A stretch of 64,000 bases of DNA, from assembly GCA_019245115.1 (NCBI GenBank), contig JAFARZ010000153.1:36227-100226 (forward strand), read 5' to 3'. The position numbers were made by a program, and so were the translations under genes. Positions 8,277-17,281 of this stretch are shown in pieces (within the stretch, counting starts at the first letter, position 1; each line of letters opens with the position of its first letter). This DNA is from Streptosporangiaceae bacterium (GTDB lineage Bacteria > Actinomycetota > Actinomycetes > Streptosporangiales > Streptosporangiaceae). The notes beneath the pieces are model-generated. The model saw only the letters and a program-made list of their open reading frames with translations. It had not been told where the DNA came from and made no database searches.

Positions 8277-9743
8277 CTAGCCTGCATTGCGTGCCACCCC
8301 ATGGCCTGGCTGACATAGACCATTTGACAGAACGGCTTGGGTTGCACGGACCTGGTCCGCGGCGGCCCTCGCGGTCGCGATGCACGCGGGGATGCCGACC
8401 CCGTCGTAGGCGGCGCCGCAAACCGCCAGCCCGGGCAGATCGGCGATCGCGGCCCGGATGCGGGCGACCCGCTCCAGGTGGCCGACGGTGTACTGGGGCA
8501 GCGCGCCACCCCATCGGGTGACCCGGGTGGCCAGCGGGGCGCCCTGGACGCCGGTCGCGGCGGCCAGGTCGGCGGCGGCCAGCCCGGCCAGGTCCGCGTC
8601 GTCCCGTTGCAGCAGCGCCTCCTCGCCGACCCGGCCCACCGAGCAGCGGACGATGTCGATCGGATCGCGCGGATCGCTCTGATCGACCAGGTCCGTGTTG
8701 AGCAGGTGGGGCCACTTCACGGTGGAGAACGTGACCGCCTTCACCGCGTGCCCGTCCACGGCGGGTACCAGGTAGCCGCTTCCCGCGGGTAGTTCCGGGA
8801 ACGCGGACCGCCGGTAGGCGAGCGTGACGATCGCCATGCTCGCGTAGCCGAACTCGCCGAAGGCCGTCACCGCGGCCGACGCTCCCGGCACGCCGGCCAG
8901 CAGCCGCCCCGCCGGCCGGGCCGGCACCGCGAGGATCACCGCGTCGGCGTCAATCCGCTCCGGGGCCGCAGCCGAGCCGACAGTCAGCCGCCATCCCTGT
9001 CCGGTCCGGGCCAGCTCGCGCACCATCGCGCCGGTCCGGACCGTCGCGCCTGATTCCTTGGCCAGGATGTCGGGGAGCGTGCCGAGACCGCCCGGGAGCG
9101 TGCTGAACACGGGGCGCGCGGGGGAAGCTGGCGCCGCGGGCGGCGGCAGCAGCGAGCCCGCGGCTTCGGCGAGGGAACGGTGCCGCCGGGACGCCGCGGC
9201 CAGGGCCGGCAGCGTCGCGTCGAACGACAGCTCGGCGGACAGCCCCGCGTACACTCCGCCCAGCAACGGGTCGACCAGCCGGTCCACGACCTCGCGGCCG
9301 AGCCGCGCCGAGACGTAATCGGCCACCGAAACGTCCCCGTCCCGTTCGGTGGCCGGCAGGTCCAGGTCCCGCTCGGCCCGCGCGACGCCGTCCGGCGACA
9401 CCACCCCGGACGCGGCGAGTTCCCCCATGTCCGAAGGCACGCCCATGAACTGGCGGCGCGGCAGCGGCCGCATGGTCTGGCGGGTCCAGATGGCCGCCGA
9501 CGTGGTCCCCGCCGCGACCAGGCGCAGGCCCAGGTCCCCGATCAGCCCCACGCCCTCCGGCCGGGTGACCAGCAGCGCCTCGGCTCCTTCGTCCACGGCG
9601 ACACCGGCGATCTCGGACACCGCGAGCTTGCCGCCCAGCCGCGGCGACCCCTCCAGCACACAGACCCGCACCCCCGCGTCGCGCAGGAAGAACGCCGCCG
9701 CCAGCCCCGAGATCCCGCCCCCGACGATTACCACATGCCGCAT
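8277..9743 (-). CDS. hemY: Coproporphyrinogen III oxidase (HemY/CgoX type)
   Basis: 488 residues. FAD-dependent oxidase that makes coproporphyrin III in the coproporphyrin-dependent pathway (older name protoporphyrinogen oxidase, hemG). The N-terminus is a classic dinucleotide-binding site, VVIVGGGISGLAAAF, then EGSPRLGGKLAVSEIAGV and DEGAEALL; the C-terminal FAD segment is LAVCGAAYDGVGIPACI. Its start lies only 9 bp after the stop of the CE15-like esterase gene, unusual company for a heme gene and a hint of shared transcription. Followed by hemQ. Confidence 0.94.
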   Translation of the reverse strand: MRHVVIVGGGISGLAAAFFLRDAGVRVCVLEGSPRLGGKLAVSEIAGVAVDEGAEALLVTRPEGVGLIGDLGLRLVAAGTTSAAIWTRQTMRPLPRRQFMGVPSDMGELAASGVVSPDGVARAERDLDLPATERDGDVSVADYVSARLGREVVDRLVDPLLGGVYAGLSAELSFDATLPALAAASRRHRSLAEAAGSLLPPPAAPASPARPVFSTLPGGLGTLPDILAKESGATVRTGAMVRELARTGQGWRLTVGSAAAPERIDADAVILAVPARPAGRLLAGVPGASAAVTAFGEFGYASMAIVTLAYRRSAFPELPAGSGYLVPAVDGHAVKAVTFSTVKWPHLLNTDLVDQSDPRDPIDIVRCSVGRVGEEALLQRDDADLAGLAAADLAAATGVQGAPLATRVTRWGGALPQYTVGHLERVARIRAAIADLPGLAVCGAAYDGVGIPACIATARAAADQVRATQAVLSNGLCQPGHGVARNAG

Positions 9744-9752
9744 GTCCCCAGC

Positions 9753-12536
9753 CTAGGACCCCAGGATCCCGGTTCCCTTCGCGGCGAGGCGTGCGGGGCC
9801 ACCGATCATGTTCACGGCGGCATCCACGGCGCGGAAGACGATGATGCTGACATCCTCGCGAGGGTCAACGGGCCTGCCGTAGGCGATCCGGACCGAGGTG
9901 CTGTCCGCCGCCCACTGCGTGGTCCACGACGATACGGTGTCCAGGCCCACTCCGAACTCGCTGGGATTGAGCGGCTGGCTGAAGCCGAGCGTGAACCCCG
10001 TGGCGCTCGCGTCGCTGACGGTGAATGTCGCGTTGAACGCCGTCGTGGTCGGGATCGAGACGGGGCGCGCCCCGGTGTCGTCGACCGAGTTGGGGAACAG
10101 CGGCCAGCGGCTATGGAAGTTCCCGGACAGCGGCGTGTTCTGGAGATCCTGCGAGTTCCAGGTCGGCTTCTCGCCGAACGTCGAGGTGAACCCGTTGACG
10201 AGCTGTCCGAAGAAGTTGGGCACCTGCGCCTTCGCCAGCTTGACGTCGACGGCGAAGGTGAAGCCGGGGAGGGGCTGGAGCTTGATGTTCTTTACGCTGA
10301 GCTCGAAAACCGTCGTACCGTCCCACGGGCCGGCCGGCGCGCCGGGAATCGTTAGCCTGGCGCCGAATTTCTCGATGTAGCCCATACTGCCGTCATCGGA
10401 GATGCTCGCCGTGATCAGGCTGCCGTTGACGTACATCTGGACTGGATCGTCAGCGGAGTCCCAGTTGGTGACCGGGCTGGCGAAGCCGACGGCCATGCCT
10501 GACGGCACGCCGCTGGTGAGGTTGAGGCCGTGCATGAGCGCGTCGCTGAGCGACAATCCGGCGAGTTCGATCTGCTTGTGATCCTTGGCAGCCCTGTTCC
10601 CGCCCTCGCCGCCCTGCGTCCGGGCGACATACCGCCCGGTCTGCGCCTGGGCAGCGGTGAGCGAGAATGTCGCGACGCCATGCGGCGCGCCCCTGGACAG
10701 CCGGCTTCCGTCGGGCAGCGTGAGGCTGACCTGGTTCGCGTTGGTGCGGAACGTCAGCACGCGGGGCATGCCCGCGGTCACGAAGGTATCTTCGCTCCAC
10801 AGGGTGTACTTGCCGGGGCGCGACCACTGCAGGTAGAAGTTCTCGATGTCGTACGGGTTGCGCACCATGTCGTTGATCGAGGCGAACGTCTTCGTGGGAT
10901 AGATCACGCCGCTGCCGTCAAGCGCCGCGTTGTTCGCGCCGGCCAGGGTGCTGAAGAAACGTCGCGTCAGCGTCCGGCCGCGGCCGAAGGTCTTGTCCAT
11001 GATCGCGATGAGATCGGGCAGGTCGCGGTCCTGGTTGGCATGCTGCGCGTCGCGCACTATCCAGGCAATCTTGTCACCGGCGCCGATGAACTCATACAGC
11101 TCCTTCCCGGCCTGCAGAGACAGGACTGAACTCGGGGAGCCCAGCCAGGACTGCTGCGCCTCGCCGGTCCACAGGATGAACGGTCTCGGCGCGACGAGCG
11201 CCACGACCGCGTGCAGGTCGAAGGGCGAATGGTCGGATTTGTCGGGAACGAAATCCTGGGCCTTGGACGTGAACCACGCCGACTCGCTCGGGTTCTGGAT
11301 CGCCCGCTGACACAGCTCATTGAGCGAGTAGATCTGGTCGGCGTTGACCGGGACGTTGTAGGTGAACATCTCGCTCTCGGTACGGTTCCGGAAGCCGGTC
11401 AGGCCGCCGCCGCCGGGATCGCTCGGCGCGGCGATCGCGATGCGGGTGTCGAACGCCGCTGCCAGGGCGGCCGCCTTGCCGTTCCTGGAGACACCCGTCA
11501 CGGCCGTGGATTTCCAGTCGAGGTTGAGCTGGTTCGCACCGGCCGCGTCGTTCTTGATCGCGTCGACGATACGGCTGATCCCCCAGGCCCAGCCCATCAG
11601 CGCACCGCTGTCGAACTCGTAGACGCCCGCCTGGTACGGATAGAGCTGGTTGTAGGCGCCGGTGTGCGGGTTGTTCGCGCCGTCGGAGTAGACCGAGCCC
11701 GTGTTCATCGCGATATAGCCGTACCCGTCCTGCTTGAGGGTGGTGACCTGCTCCGCTGACAAGCCGCCGACCACGAGCACGGACGGGTACGGCCCGGGGA
11801 TGTCGGTGTCGACGCCGTGCCGGGGCACCTCGAAACTGTCGATCATGATCGTCGCCGTGGTGCTTCCAGCGGCACCGGGGTCGGTAACGTCGACGGCCAG
11901 CTGCGTGTGCGCCGGAACCACCACGAGCAGGCTGGCGTGCGCGGGGGTGTTCCAGCTGTCCCCGACGGCCCAGCTCTGGAAGCCCGCCGGCGCGGTGTAG
12001 GGCTGCGTCGCGACGAAGTTCAGGTTCGGGGTGACAACGAACGACGAAGCATCGAACGTGTACGAGCCCGCCGGCAGGTTGACGGTGAAGGTCGAGAAGC
12101 TGAAGACGGAATTGAGGTTGACGGTGGTCGCCGCCGGGATCTGCACCTGCCGGAACACCGAGCCCTCCTCCGGCGTGGGGTGCTTGAACCCGTACAGGTA
12201 GTACTGCATGAGATCCGACAGCTCGGCGGCGCGGGCCGGCCACTCCGACGGTCGCGTCACCCGGCCGCTGTGGTCCGGGCTGGCGACAGGGCTGAAGAAA
12301 GTGAACAGGTCCGGCAGGCTGGACGTCGGCGGGATCTGCGTGACGTCGGAGGGGAAGTAAGGGCGCGGGGCGATTGTGTTCCCCGCCGGAGCCGGAGGGG
12401 AAGCCGGCTGGGCAGCCAGTGCCGCACCGGCCGTGGTCGTCTCCCAGGCGGTGATGCCGAGCGCGGCCGCACCGACACCTCCGAGGAACATCCGCCGTGA
12501 AGGGTTACGCCGCGCTGGCGGGCGAGGACCTGACAT
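9753..12536 (-). CDS. Secreted CE15-like 4-O-methyl-glucuronoyl methylesterase (Tat substrate)
   Basis: 927 residues from ATG 12536, which has GGAGG at good spacing (about 12545); the frame is open further upstream but without support. The N-terminus carries a twin-arginine signal (RNPSRRMFLGGVGAAALG). The catalytic region matches glucuronoyl esterases, which cleave esters between lignin and glucuronoxylan: VTGVSRNGKAAALAAAFD with nucleophile Ser350, APSDPGGGG, FDLHAVVALVAPRPFILW and RDAQHANQD with His499. The family usually has GCSRNGKG; the Val and Ala changes are noted. The last 350 residues or so form additional beta-rich domains of unknown role. Regulated probably through the operator-like site at 12562. 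Confidence 0.82.
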   Translation of the reverse strand: MSGPRPPARRNPSRRMFLGGVGAAALGITAWETTTAGAALAAQPASPPAPAGNTIAPRPYFPSDVTQIPPTSSLPDLFTFFSPVASPDHSGRVTRPSEWPARAAELSDLMQYYLYGFKHPTPEEGSVFRQVQIPAATTVNLNSVFSFSTFTVNLPAGSYTFDASSFVVTPNLNFVATQPYTAPAGFQSWAVGDSWNTPAHASLLVVVPAHTQLAVDVTDPGAAGSTTATIMIDSFEVPRHGVDTDIPGPYPSVLVVGGLSAEQVTTLKQDGYGYIAMNTGSVYSDGANNPHTGAYNQLYPYQAGVYEFDSGALMGWAWGISRIVDAIKNDAAGANQLNLDWKSTAVTGVSRNGKAAALAAAFDTRIAIAAPSDPGGGGLTGFRNRTESEMFTYNVPVNADQIYSLNELCQRAIQNPSESAWFTSKAQDFVPDKSDHSPFDLHAVVALVAPRPFILWTGEAQQSWLGSPSSVLSLQAGKELYEFIGAGDKIAWIVRDAQHANQDRDLPDLIAIMDKTFGRGRTLTRRFFSTLAGANNAALDGSGVIYPTKTFASINDMVRNPYDIENFYLQWSRPGKYTLWSEDTFVTAGMPRVLTFRTNANQVSLTLPDGSRLSRGAPHGVATFSLTAAQAQTGRYVARTQGGEGGNRAAKDHKQIELAGLSLSDALMHGLNLTSGVPSGMAVGFASPVTNWDSADDPVQMYVNGSLITASISDDGSMGYIEKFGARLTIPGAPAGPWDGTTVFELSVKNIKLQPLPGFTFAVDVKLAKAQVPNFFGQLVNGFTSTFGEKPTWNSQDLQNTPLSGNFHSRWPLFPNSVDDTGARPVSIPTTTAFNATFTVSDASATGFTLGFSQPLNPSEFGVGLDTVSSWTTQWAADSTSVRIAYGRPVDPREDVSIIVFRAVDAAVNMIGGPARLAAKGTGILGS

Positions 12537-12561
12537 GCTCCGCCTCCTGTTTAAATGGTTT

Positions 12562-12572
12562 CGAAAGTTTCG
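12562..12572 (-). promoter_or_regulatory. Operator-like palindrome upstream of the CE15 gene
   Basis: CGAAAGTTTCG on the plus strand (CGAAACTTTCG on the gene's strand), 26 bp before the start codon and just upstream of the ribosome-binding site. This inverted repeat is, as I recall, the element reported in front of Streptomyces xylanase genes and bound by LacI-type xylan regulators. One-mismatch copies occur at 17408-17418 and 55978-55988. Confidence 0.55.
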
Positions 12573-12622
12573 GAAATATTGCGAAGCTGTTGCCTTCGGA
12601 GCGTCCTCGCAAGCGTGGCCCC

Positions 12623-12685
12623 TGTCAAGACCACCGGCACTGTCAAGACCACCGGCACCGTCATGACCACCGGCACTGTCATGAT
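12623..12685. repeat. 18-bp tandem repeats
   Basis: Three units of tgtcaagaccaccggcac (12623-12640, 12641-12658, and 12659-12676 with two changes) and a partial fourth. They lie between the CE15 promoter and the large hairpin. A function in transcription is possible but only the repeat itself is seen. Confidence 0.8.
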
Positions 12686-12835
12686 GCGAGCCGCACGAAA
12701 GATACACCCGGCCGGGCAGAGCGCCCGCTTGATCCGATATCCCTTTGCCGGGATTCGCTGCGTGAGCGGAGACCGGGTTCGTTATTTAACGCCACTGCCG
12801 GGAGCGGCGGCTTTACGCTTCGTGGCGCCTTTCCG

Positions 12836-12913
12836 CGCCATGAGAGCTTCACGGAAGATAGGGCGCCGGTTTCCGAAGTGGCACCTTTTCTTCCAGAGGA
12901 CTCTTTTCCTCCG
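12836..12913. repeat. Dispersed large hairpin element, copy A
   Basis: An imperfect inverted repeat of about 78 bp centred on GCCGG-TTT-CCG (12865-12875). The right arm carries CACCTTTTCTTCCAGAGGAC and CTCTTTTCCTCCGC; the left arm is its imperfect complement. Copies B (31441-31519) and C (36749-36829) share the apex, the CTTTTCTTCCA/CTTTCCTTCCA block and the CC(T)CTTTTCCTCC end, in the same orientation. Could be a miniature mobile element or a structured RNA/regulatory hairpin. Confidence 0.65.
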
Positions 12914-12975
12914 CAAGATGACCAGCCCATGTGCCCGGAGGTTAACCGGCAGGCTGAGGTCGTGCTCGGATTCGT

Positions 12976-13015
12976 CGAGCCCGGGCACGAGACCCTCGTC
13001 TCGTGCCCGGGCTCG
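12976..13015 (-). terminator. Perfect 18-bp stem hairpin after the propeller gene
   Basis: An 18-bp perfect stem with a 4-base loop (cctc), arms beginning cgagcccgggcacgaga. It starts 20 bp downstream of the propeller-gene stop (minus strand). No U-tract follows, as is common for actinobacterial terminators. Confidence 0.8.
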
Positions 13016-13034
13016 CCTCAGCAAGCCGCCGGAT

Positions 13035-14129
13035 TTACCTGGGGCGCACCGGATGACTCTTCGCGCAGGTTGTGCACTCCGCGACCACGGGAAGGCCGGT
13101 GATGCTCGGACTTGACCCGCCCCACATGCTCTGCTGCAGATCCCCGGTATCGTCCGTTCCGTCTACCCACAACGACCCGTTGCTACCTGCGAAAGCGATC
13201 TCGTAACCACCGCCACCCAGGCCGACGATGCTCGGACTAGTTCCTTTCCACATGTTGAAGCCCTGACTTCCGGTACCGTCCGACCCCGCGGTCCACAACA
13301 CACCGGTATTAGCTTCCATGGCGATCTCGTAACCGCCGGACGCCAACGCGGAGATGCTCGGACTTGACCCTGGCCACATACCCAGGCCAAGATTCGCGGT
13401 ACCGTCCGACCCCGTGGTCCACAGCGCCGAGGTGTTGGCCTGGAAAGCGATCTGGTAACCGCCGGACGGCAACGCGGAAATGCTCGGACTTGACCCGCCC
13501 CACATGCCCAGGCCCAGGCTCCCGAAACCGTCCGCCCCGATCACCGAGAGGGTATCTGTGTTGTCCTCATAGGCGATCTCAACCCCGCCAGTAGCTAGCG
13601 CGGTAACGCTCGGACTGCTTTTGTGATCCATAGGGAGACCCAGGTTGAAGGCGCCTCCCCCGGTCCCGGACAGGAATTCCCACAGATCACCGGTGTTGGC
13701 CTGGAACACGATCTCGTAGCGACCGGCCGACGCCAGATAGGCAATGCTCGGGCTTGTGCCCGGCATCATTCCGAGGCCCAGGTTCCCGGTACCGTCCTGC
13801 CCGGTAGTCCACAGCGCCGAGGTGTTGGCCTGATAAGCGATCTGGTTGCCGTTGCCCAGGTTGGCGATGGAGGGGTTAGTGGTAGTCCACATGCCTTGGC
13901 CGAGGTTTCCTGTACTGTCGTTCCCGGTGGTCCACAGCGAGGACGTGTTGGACTCGTAAGCGACCTGGTAGCCCCAGTATTGCGTAATCCCGCCCGCATT
14001 GTCATGCGCCGTTGAGACGGCGACCGACGCCGCCGCTGGCATGACGTTCACCAGTCCGGCCCCGATCAGCAGAACAACCCCGGCCGAACACTTGAGCAGC
14101 GGTTTCCCGATAAGCATGGAGAATTTCAT
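13035..14129 (-). CDS. Secreted seven-repeat beta-propeller protein
   Basis: 364 residues from ATG 14129, chosen for its AGAGGGGG ribosome-binding site. A Sec signal peptide (about residues 1-34, ending MPAAASVA) leads into seven repeats of 42-45 residues with the pattern GYxIAxxANTxxLWTTGxDGTxNLGLGMWPGSSPSIxxL. Seven copies of this length suggest a closed seven-bladed propeller like tectonin or PLL-type lectins, which bind sugars; that fold is inferred. Repeat 3 is the most divergent (WEFLSG). It lies between polysaccharide-degrading genes and is probably a carbohydrate-binding secreted protein. Confidence 0.8.
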   Translation of the reverse strand: MKFSMLIGKPLLKCSAGVVLLIGAGLVNVMPAAASVAVSTAHDNAGGITQYWGYQVAYESNTSSLWTTGNDSTGNLGQGMWTTTNPSIANLGNGNQIAYQANTSALWTTGQDGTGNLGLGMMPGTSPSIAYLASAGRYEIVFQANTGDLWEFLSGTGGGAFNLGLPMDHKSSPSVTALATGGVEIAYEDNTDTLSVIGADGFGSLGLGMWGGSSPSISALPSGGYQIAFQANTSALWTTGSDGTANLGLGMWPGSSPSISALASGGYEIAMEANTGVLWTAGSDGTGSQGFNMWKGTSPSIVGLGGGGYEIAFAGSNGSLWVDGTDDTGDLQQSMWGGSSPSITGLPVVAECTTCAKSHPVRPR

Positions 14130-14278
14130 GGCCCCCTCTGAGGGATCGAAAGCCGCGGGAACGCTCCCGAGCCGGATCCGGCCGTCCCCGGCTAATGCGC
14201 TCCCTGGGGACCACGCTGAAGCACAAAGCTTTAGAAAGCCTTTGAGATTCATTTGACATCAGGCTTACTGGCGGAGGG

Positions 14279-15610
14279 TCAGCCCAGGTGGGCTAGCAGG
14301 TCATGGTAAGCCTCGACGTAGCGGGCCACGTCGGCGCGTGTTGCCGGGATGGGGACGGTGGGTCCTGCGCCTGGCAGCGCCTCCCATATTCCGCGGTTAG
14401 CCAGCCATATCCGGATCAGGGCAGTGAGCGGTCCGTCTGTGAGCGCGTGCGCCTGCGCGCCGGTGCGTGGCATGGGCCCGTACCACTGTCCCGAGCGGGG
14501 GCCGAGCCGGATCACCGTCCATGGCAGGCCGGCAGCACCGATTGCCTCCTCGATCCCGTCGGCAAGCTCGCCGCCGAGGGTACTGGCGTGCGCGTATGCG
14601 CCGGGCACGAGTACGCCGGTCAGCGCCGCCTTGGCGGCCGCCGCGGACAGCGGGTTCCCGAACAGCGTGCCGCCGGTCGCCACGTTGCGTGCCGCGTCCA
14701 GATGGTCGCCCAGGCTGGCGGTGACACCGTAGGCGCCCATCGGCAGCCCTCCGGCGACGGCCTTGCCGATAGTGACCATGTCCGGCTCCAGGTTCCACAG
14801 CGTGGTCGCGCCGCCAGGCCCGACGACATGAGTGTGCGTCTCGTCGATACCCAGCAAGGTGCCGTATCGCCGGGTCAGGTCGCGCAGCGCCTCGTGCCAG
14901 CCGGGTCCGGGCATTAGAAGGTGGATGTAGTTGGTCATCGCAGGCTCGGTCAGCACCAGCGCCACGTCGCCGGGCTCGAGCGCCGCCCGCAATGTGGCGG
15001 GGTCGTTGAACTGGGCGATCCGCACCCGGCCGGTGACTCCCTTGGACAGCCCGCGCTGCACCGGGCCCGCCTGGCCATCGGTCACGTCCACCAGGCCCTC
15101 CTCGAAATGGCCGTGGTAATGGCCCTGGAACAGCACGATCACCTCGCGTCCGGTGACGACCCGGGCCAAGCGGATGACCTCGGTGTTGGCCTGAGTGGCC
15201 GACAAGGTGAACTGCCACAGCGGAACCGGGTACCGGCGGGCGAGTTCCTCGGCCACCTCCACCGACGCCCGGGTCGGCAGCAGGAACTGCGTGGACCGCG
15301 CTACCTGGGCCTGGACCGCGGCAACGATCGCCGGGTTGGCGTGCCCGCAGAACATCGCCATGTCCGAGACATTGAAATCCAGATAGGTAAACCCGTCGAT
15401 GTCGGTGAAACCAGCGCCGTCCCCGTGGTCGACGTAGACCGGCTGGTCATTGTCCGAGGTCATCCAGGCCATCGGCATGCCGTTGGGCATATGTGTCCGC
15501 GCCCGCTCGACCATCGCCAGGGTCAGGGGCCGGCCTTGCCGGAAGCGCGCCAGCTCCGCAGCATGCAGCTGGCTGATCCTGACCCTGTCCAGATCCCCCA
15601 GCGCCGTCAT
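14279..15610 (-). CDS. Class III PLP-dependent aminotransferase, HemL-like
   Basis: 443 residues of the fold-type I class III family. The PLP lysine is Lys283 in VTIGKAVAGGLPMGAYG; the phosphate-binding Thr/Asn region GGTLFGNPLSAAAAKAAL resembles glutamate-1-semialdehyde aminomutase. The usual DEV triplet is DETHTHV here. True HemL is normally elsewhere in actinobacteria and keeps DEVMTGF; this is more likely a paralogue acting on another amine. Its place in a sugar island close to heme genes does not settle its substrate. Starts at ATG 15610. Confidence 0.8.
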   Translation of the reverse strand: MTALGDLDRVRISQLHAAELARFRQGRPLTLAMVERARTHMPNGMPMAWMTSDNDQPVYVDHGDGAGFTDIDGFTYLDFNVSDMAMFCGHANPAIVAAVQAQVARSTQFLLPTRASVEVAEELARRYPVPLWQFTLSATQANTEVIRLARVVTGREVIVLFQGHYHGHFEEGLVDVTDGQAGPVQRGLSKGVTGRVRIAQFNDPATLRAALEPGDVALVLTEPAMTNYIHLLMPGPGWHEALRDLTRRYGTLLGIDETHTHVVGPGGATTLWNLEPDMVTIGKAVAGGLPMGAYGVTASLGDHLDAARNVATGGTLFGNPLSAAAAKAALTGVLVPGAYAHASTLGGELADGIEEAIGAAGLPWTVIRLGPRSGQWYGPMPRTGAQAHALTDGPLTALIRIWLANRGIWEALPGAGPTVPIPATRADVARYVEAYHDLLAHLG

Positions 15611-16257
15611 ACCACGATGCTAGAGCGCCCCCTCACCGAGCACGTCAGTCCCCTTGACGGCAGGCGCTAGCCGATCTTCGCTGGCGCCTTCGCCCCTGCG
15701 TCCGTGACGTAGTTCCCGCGGAAGCGCCTTGTGCGGGAATTCACAAGCCGCTTCCGCGGGAACGTGCTCTCATGCGTGTTGCCGATCGGGCATCACGTTC
15801 GCTGGGTGCTGTGGTGGGGAGCGGGCCGGGAGGAGCCGTCAGGCCGGTGTTCGCTGGCCCCCCGCGTCGTCCGGCGGGTGGAGACGGTCTGCCGGTCGCA
15901 CGCGCAGGCAGCTCACTATGTGGCCGGGGTGAGCCCGGGAGTGGTGGCTGCGATCACCGGGTGGAGCACGGGTTGCTGGAGCCTGGTGACGTCGCCCGTG
16001 CGCTGTCGGACTGGAAAGCACCGGCCGACGCGGCGCTGTGTACCGTCCTGGGCCGGATCCGGCGGAGGCTCCAGGGGAATTTCCCCGGCCGTCACCGCCG
16101 CTGGACCAGATGTCATTCACCTGGACACTGAGTGACTCCATCGTCGGCTGGGCTGACTGCACGGTAGGTGACCAGCAGGTACGCGCCTGTATCAATGCCT
16201 CCGACGAGATGGATGCGTCCATTCCCGACGCCCAGCTGCAGAACCTCCGGTCAGCAA
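15611..16257. other. 647-bp stretch without a supported gene
   Basis: Contains a long inverted repeat (15712-15763, listed separately). Overlapping frames at 15731-16135 and 15772-16131 exist, but neither has a ribosome-binding site, a recognisable domain or clear codon bias. A decayed gene or transposase remnant is possible but I cannot identify one. Confidence 0.5.
15712..15763. repeat. 22-bp inverted repeat with 8-base loop
   Basis: Arms 15712-15733 and 15742-15763 (gttcccgcggaagcg in the left arm) match at 21 of 22 positions; the loop is cgggaatt. It is about 100 bp upstream of the aminotransferase start. It could be a bidirectional terminator or a remnant end of a mobile element. Confidence 0.75.
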
Positions 16258-17265
16258 TCAGCGGCCGCGGGTGCTTCCCCGGTCGGTGATATGGGGTGTT
16301 ACGAGTTCGACCCGGGGCGGGCCGGCGTCCTGGGGGTTGACCATCCGTTGGACCAGGGCCTGGACCGCCAAGCGGCCCAGCTTGTTCGGGGACGTCTCGA
16401 CCGCCGTGTAGGGAAGCGAGAACAGCTTCCCGAAGTCTTCTGAGAACGCCCCGACGACTGACAGGTCGTCAGGCACGCTGATGCCGCGCGAGTACAGGAC
16501 GGACGGCAGCGCGGCTATCACGGCGTCATTGTGGACAATCATCGCCGGCTCCTCGCGCGCGTCAAGTATCTGGTTGAGCTGCTGGTTGACGGCGGGCTGC
16601 TGGGTCTCGCCGAAGTACGAGCGGACGCGGATGCCGTACGTCGCCGCCCGCTGGAGGGCGGCGTCCCTGAACCGCCACGCGTACGCGCCACCCCGCTCGT
16701 ATACGTGCTCCCGCGGGGTGATCAGGATGAGCTCCCGGTGGCCACGTTCGGCGAGGTGATCGACGAGGATCCGGCCGGCCTCTGCGAAATCAAGATCGAA
16801 GACGTCGAAATCATCGGGAACGCGCGGCAAGCCGACCATGGCGCCCGGCTGCCTCATCTTGCGCATCACCGGCAGGCGCTTGTCCTCGTACGCCACGTTG
16901 AGCAGCATGATGCCGTCCACCATGCCGGAGCTGGCGATCCGCTGCACCGCGTGGGGCCCGTCGGCCTCGGTGACCATCAGGATGTCGTAGTCGGCTTCGC
17001 GCGCGGCATCGGAGATCGGCAGCACGTACTGCAGCATCGCCGGGGAGAACTCATCCTCGAAGAACTGCACGAACAGGCCGATGACCATCGTCTGGGACGT
17101 GGCCAGCGCCCGTGCCCCGGCGTGGGGCGTAAAGCCCAGCTCCGCGATGGCCACCTCGATGCGCTCGCGCGTCTGGATCGATATGCTCCGTTTGCCGGAT
17201 AGCGCATAGGAGACTGTGCTCCGGGAGACGCCCGCGCGGAGGGCCACGTCTCCGATAGTCGGCAC
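16258..17265 (-). CDS. LacI-family transcriptional regulator
   Basis: 335 residues. N-terminal HTH TIGDVALRAGVSRSTVSYAL with the hinge LATSQTMVIGLFVQ, then a periplasmic-binding-like sugar domain (DGIMLLNVAYED, HNDAVIAALPSVLYSRGISVP, DDLSVVGAFSEDFG). It is divergent from the GH39-like gene with four copies of a candidate operator between them, so it most likely represses that gene and itself, released by a sugar ligand. The DNA-recognition residues and the central CG of the repeated site agree with LacI-family practice. Confidence 0.92.
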   Translation of the reverse strand: MPTIGDVALRAGVSRSTVSYALSGKRSISIQTRERIEVAIAELGFTPHAGARALATSQTMVIGLFVQFFEDEFSPAMLQYVLPISDAAREADYDILMVTEADGPHAVQRIASSGMVDGIMLLNVAYEDKRLPVMRKMRQPGAMVGLPRVPDDFDVFDLDFAEAGRILVDHLAERGHRELILITPREHVYERGGAYAWRFRDAALQRAATYGIRVRSYFGETQQPAVNQQLNQILDAREEPAMIVHNDAVIAALPSVLYSRGISVPDDLSVVGAFSEDFGKLFSLPYTAVETSPNKLGRLAVQALVQRMVNPQDAGPPRVELVTPHITDRGSTRGR

Positions 17266-17281
17266 TTCGCCCGCCTTAGTC

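Larger units (their letters stand above)
12537..13034. other. 498-bp intergenic region between propeller and CE15 genes
   Basis: No gene is supported here; short frames exist on both strands but have no ribosome-binding sites or family features. It holds, from left to right, the CE15 ribosome-binding site, an operator-like palindrome, 18-bp tandem repeats, a large imperfect hairpin shared with two other places in the window, and a strong terminator hairpin; each is listed separately. Confidence 0.7.

Noticed and set aside
14279..15610. Assignment of the aminotransferase as the heme-pathway HemL
   Set aside because: Active-site DEV is replaced by DETHTHV and context is not a hemL locus, so only a HemL-like family call is made.
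15731..16135. Two overlapping frames as a possible transposase remnant
   Set aside because: No DDE/DEDD or other transposase motif could be read, and no terminal repeats bracket them.
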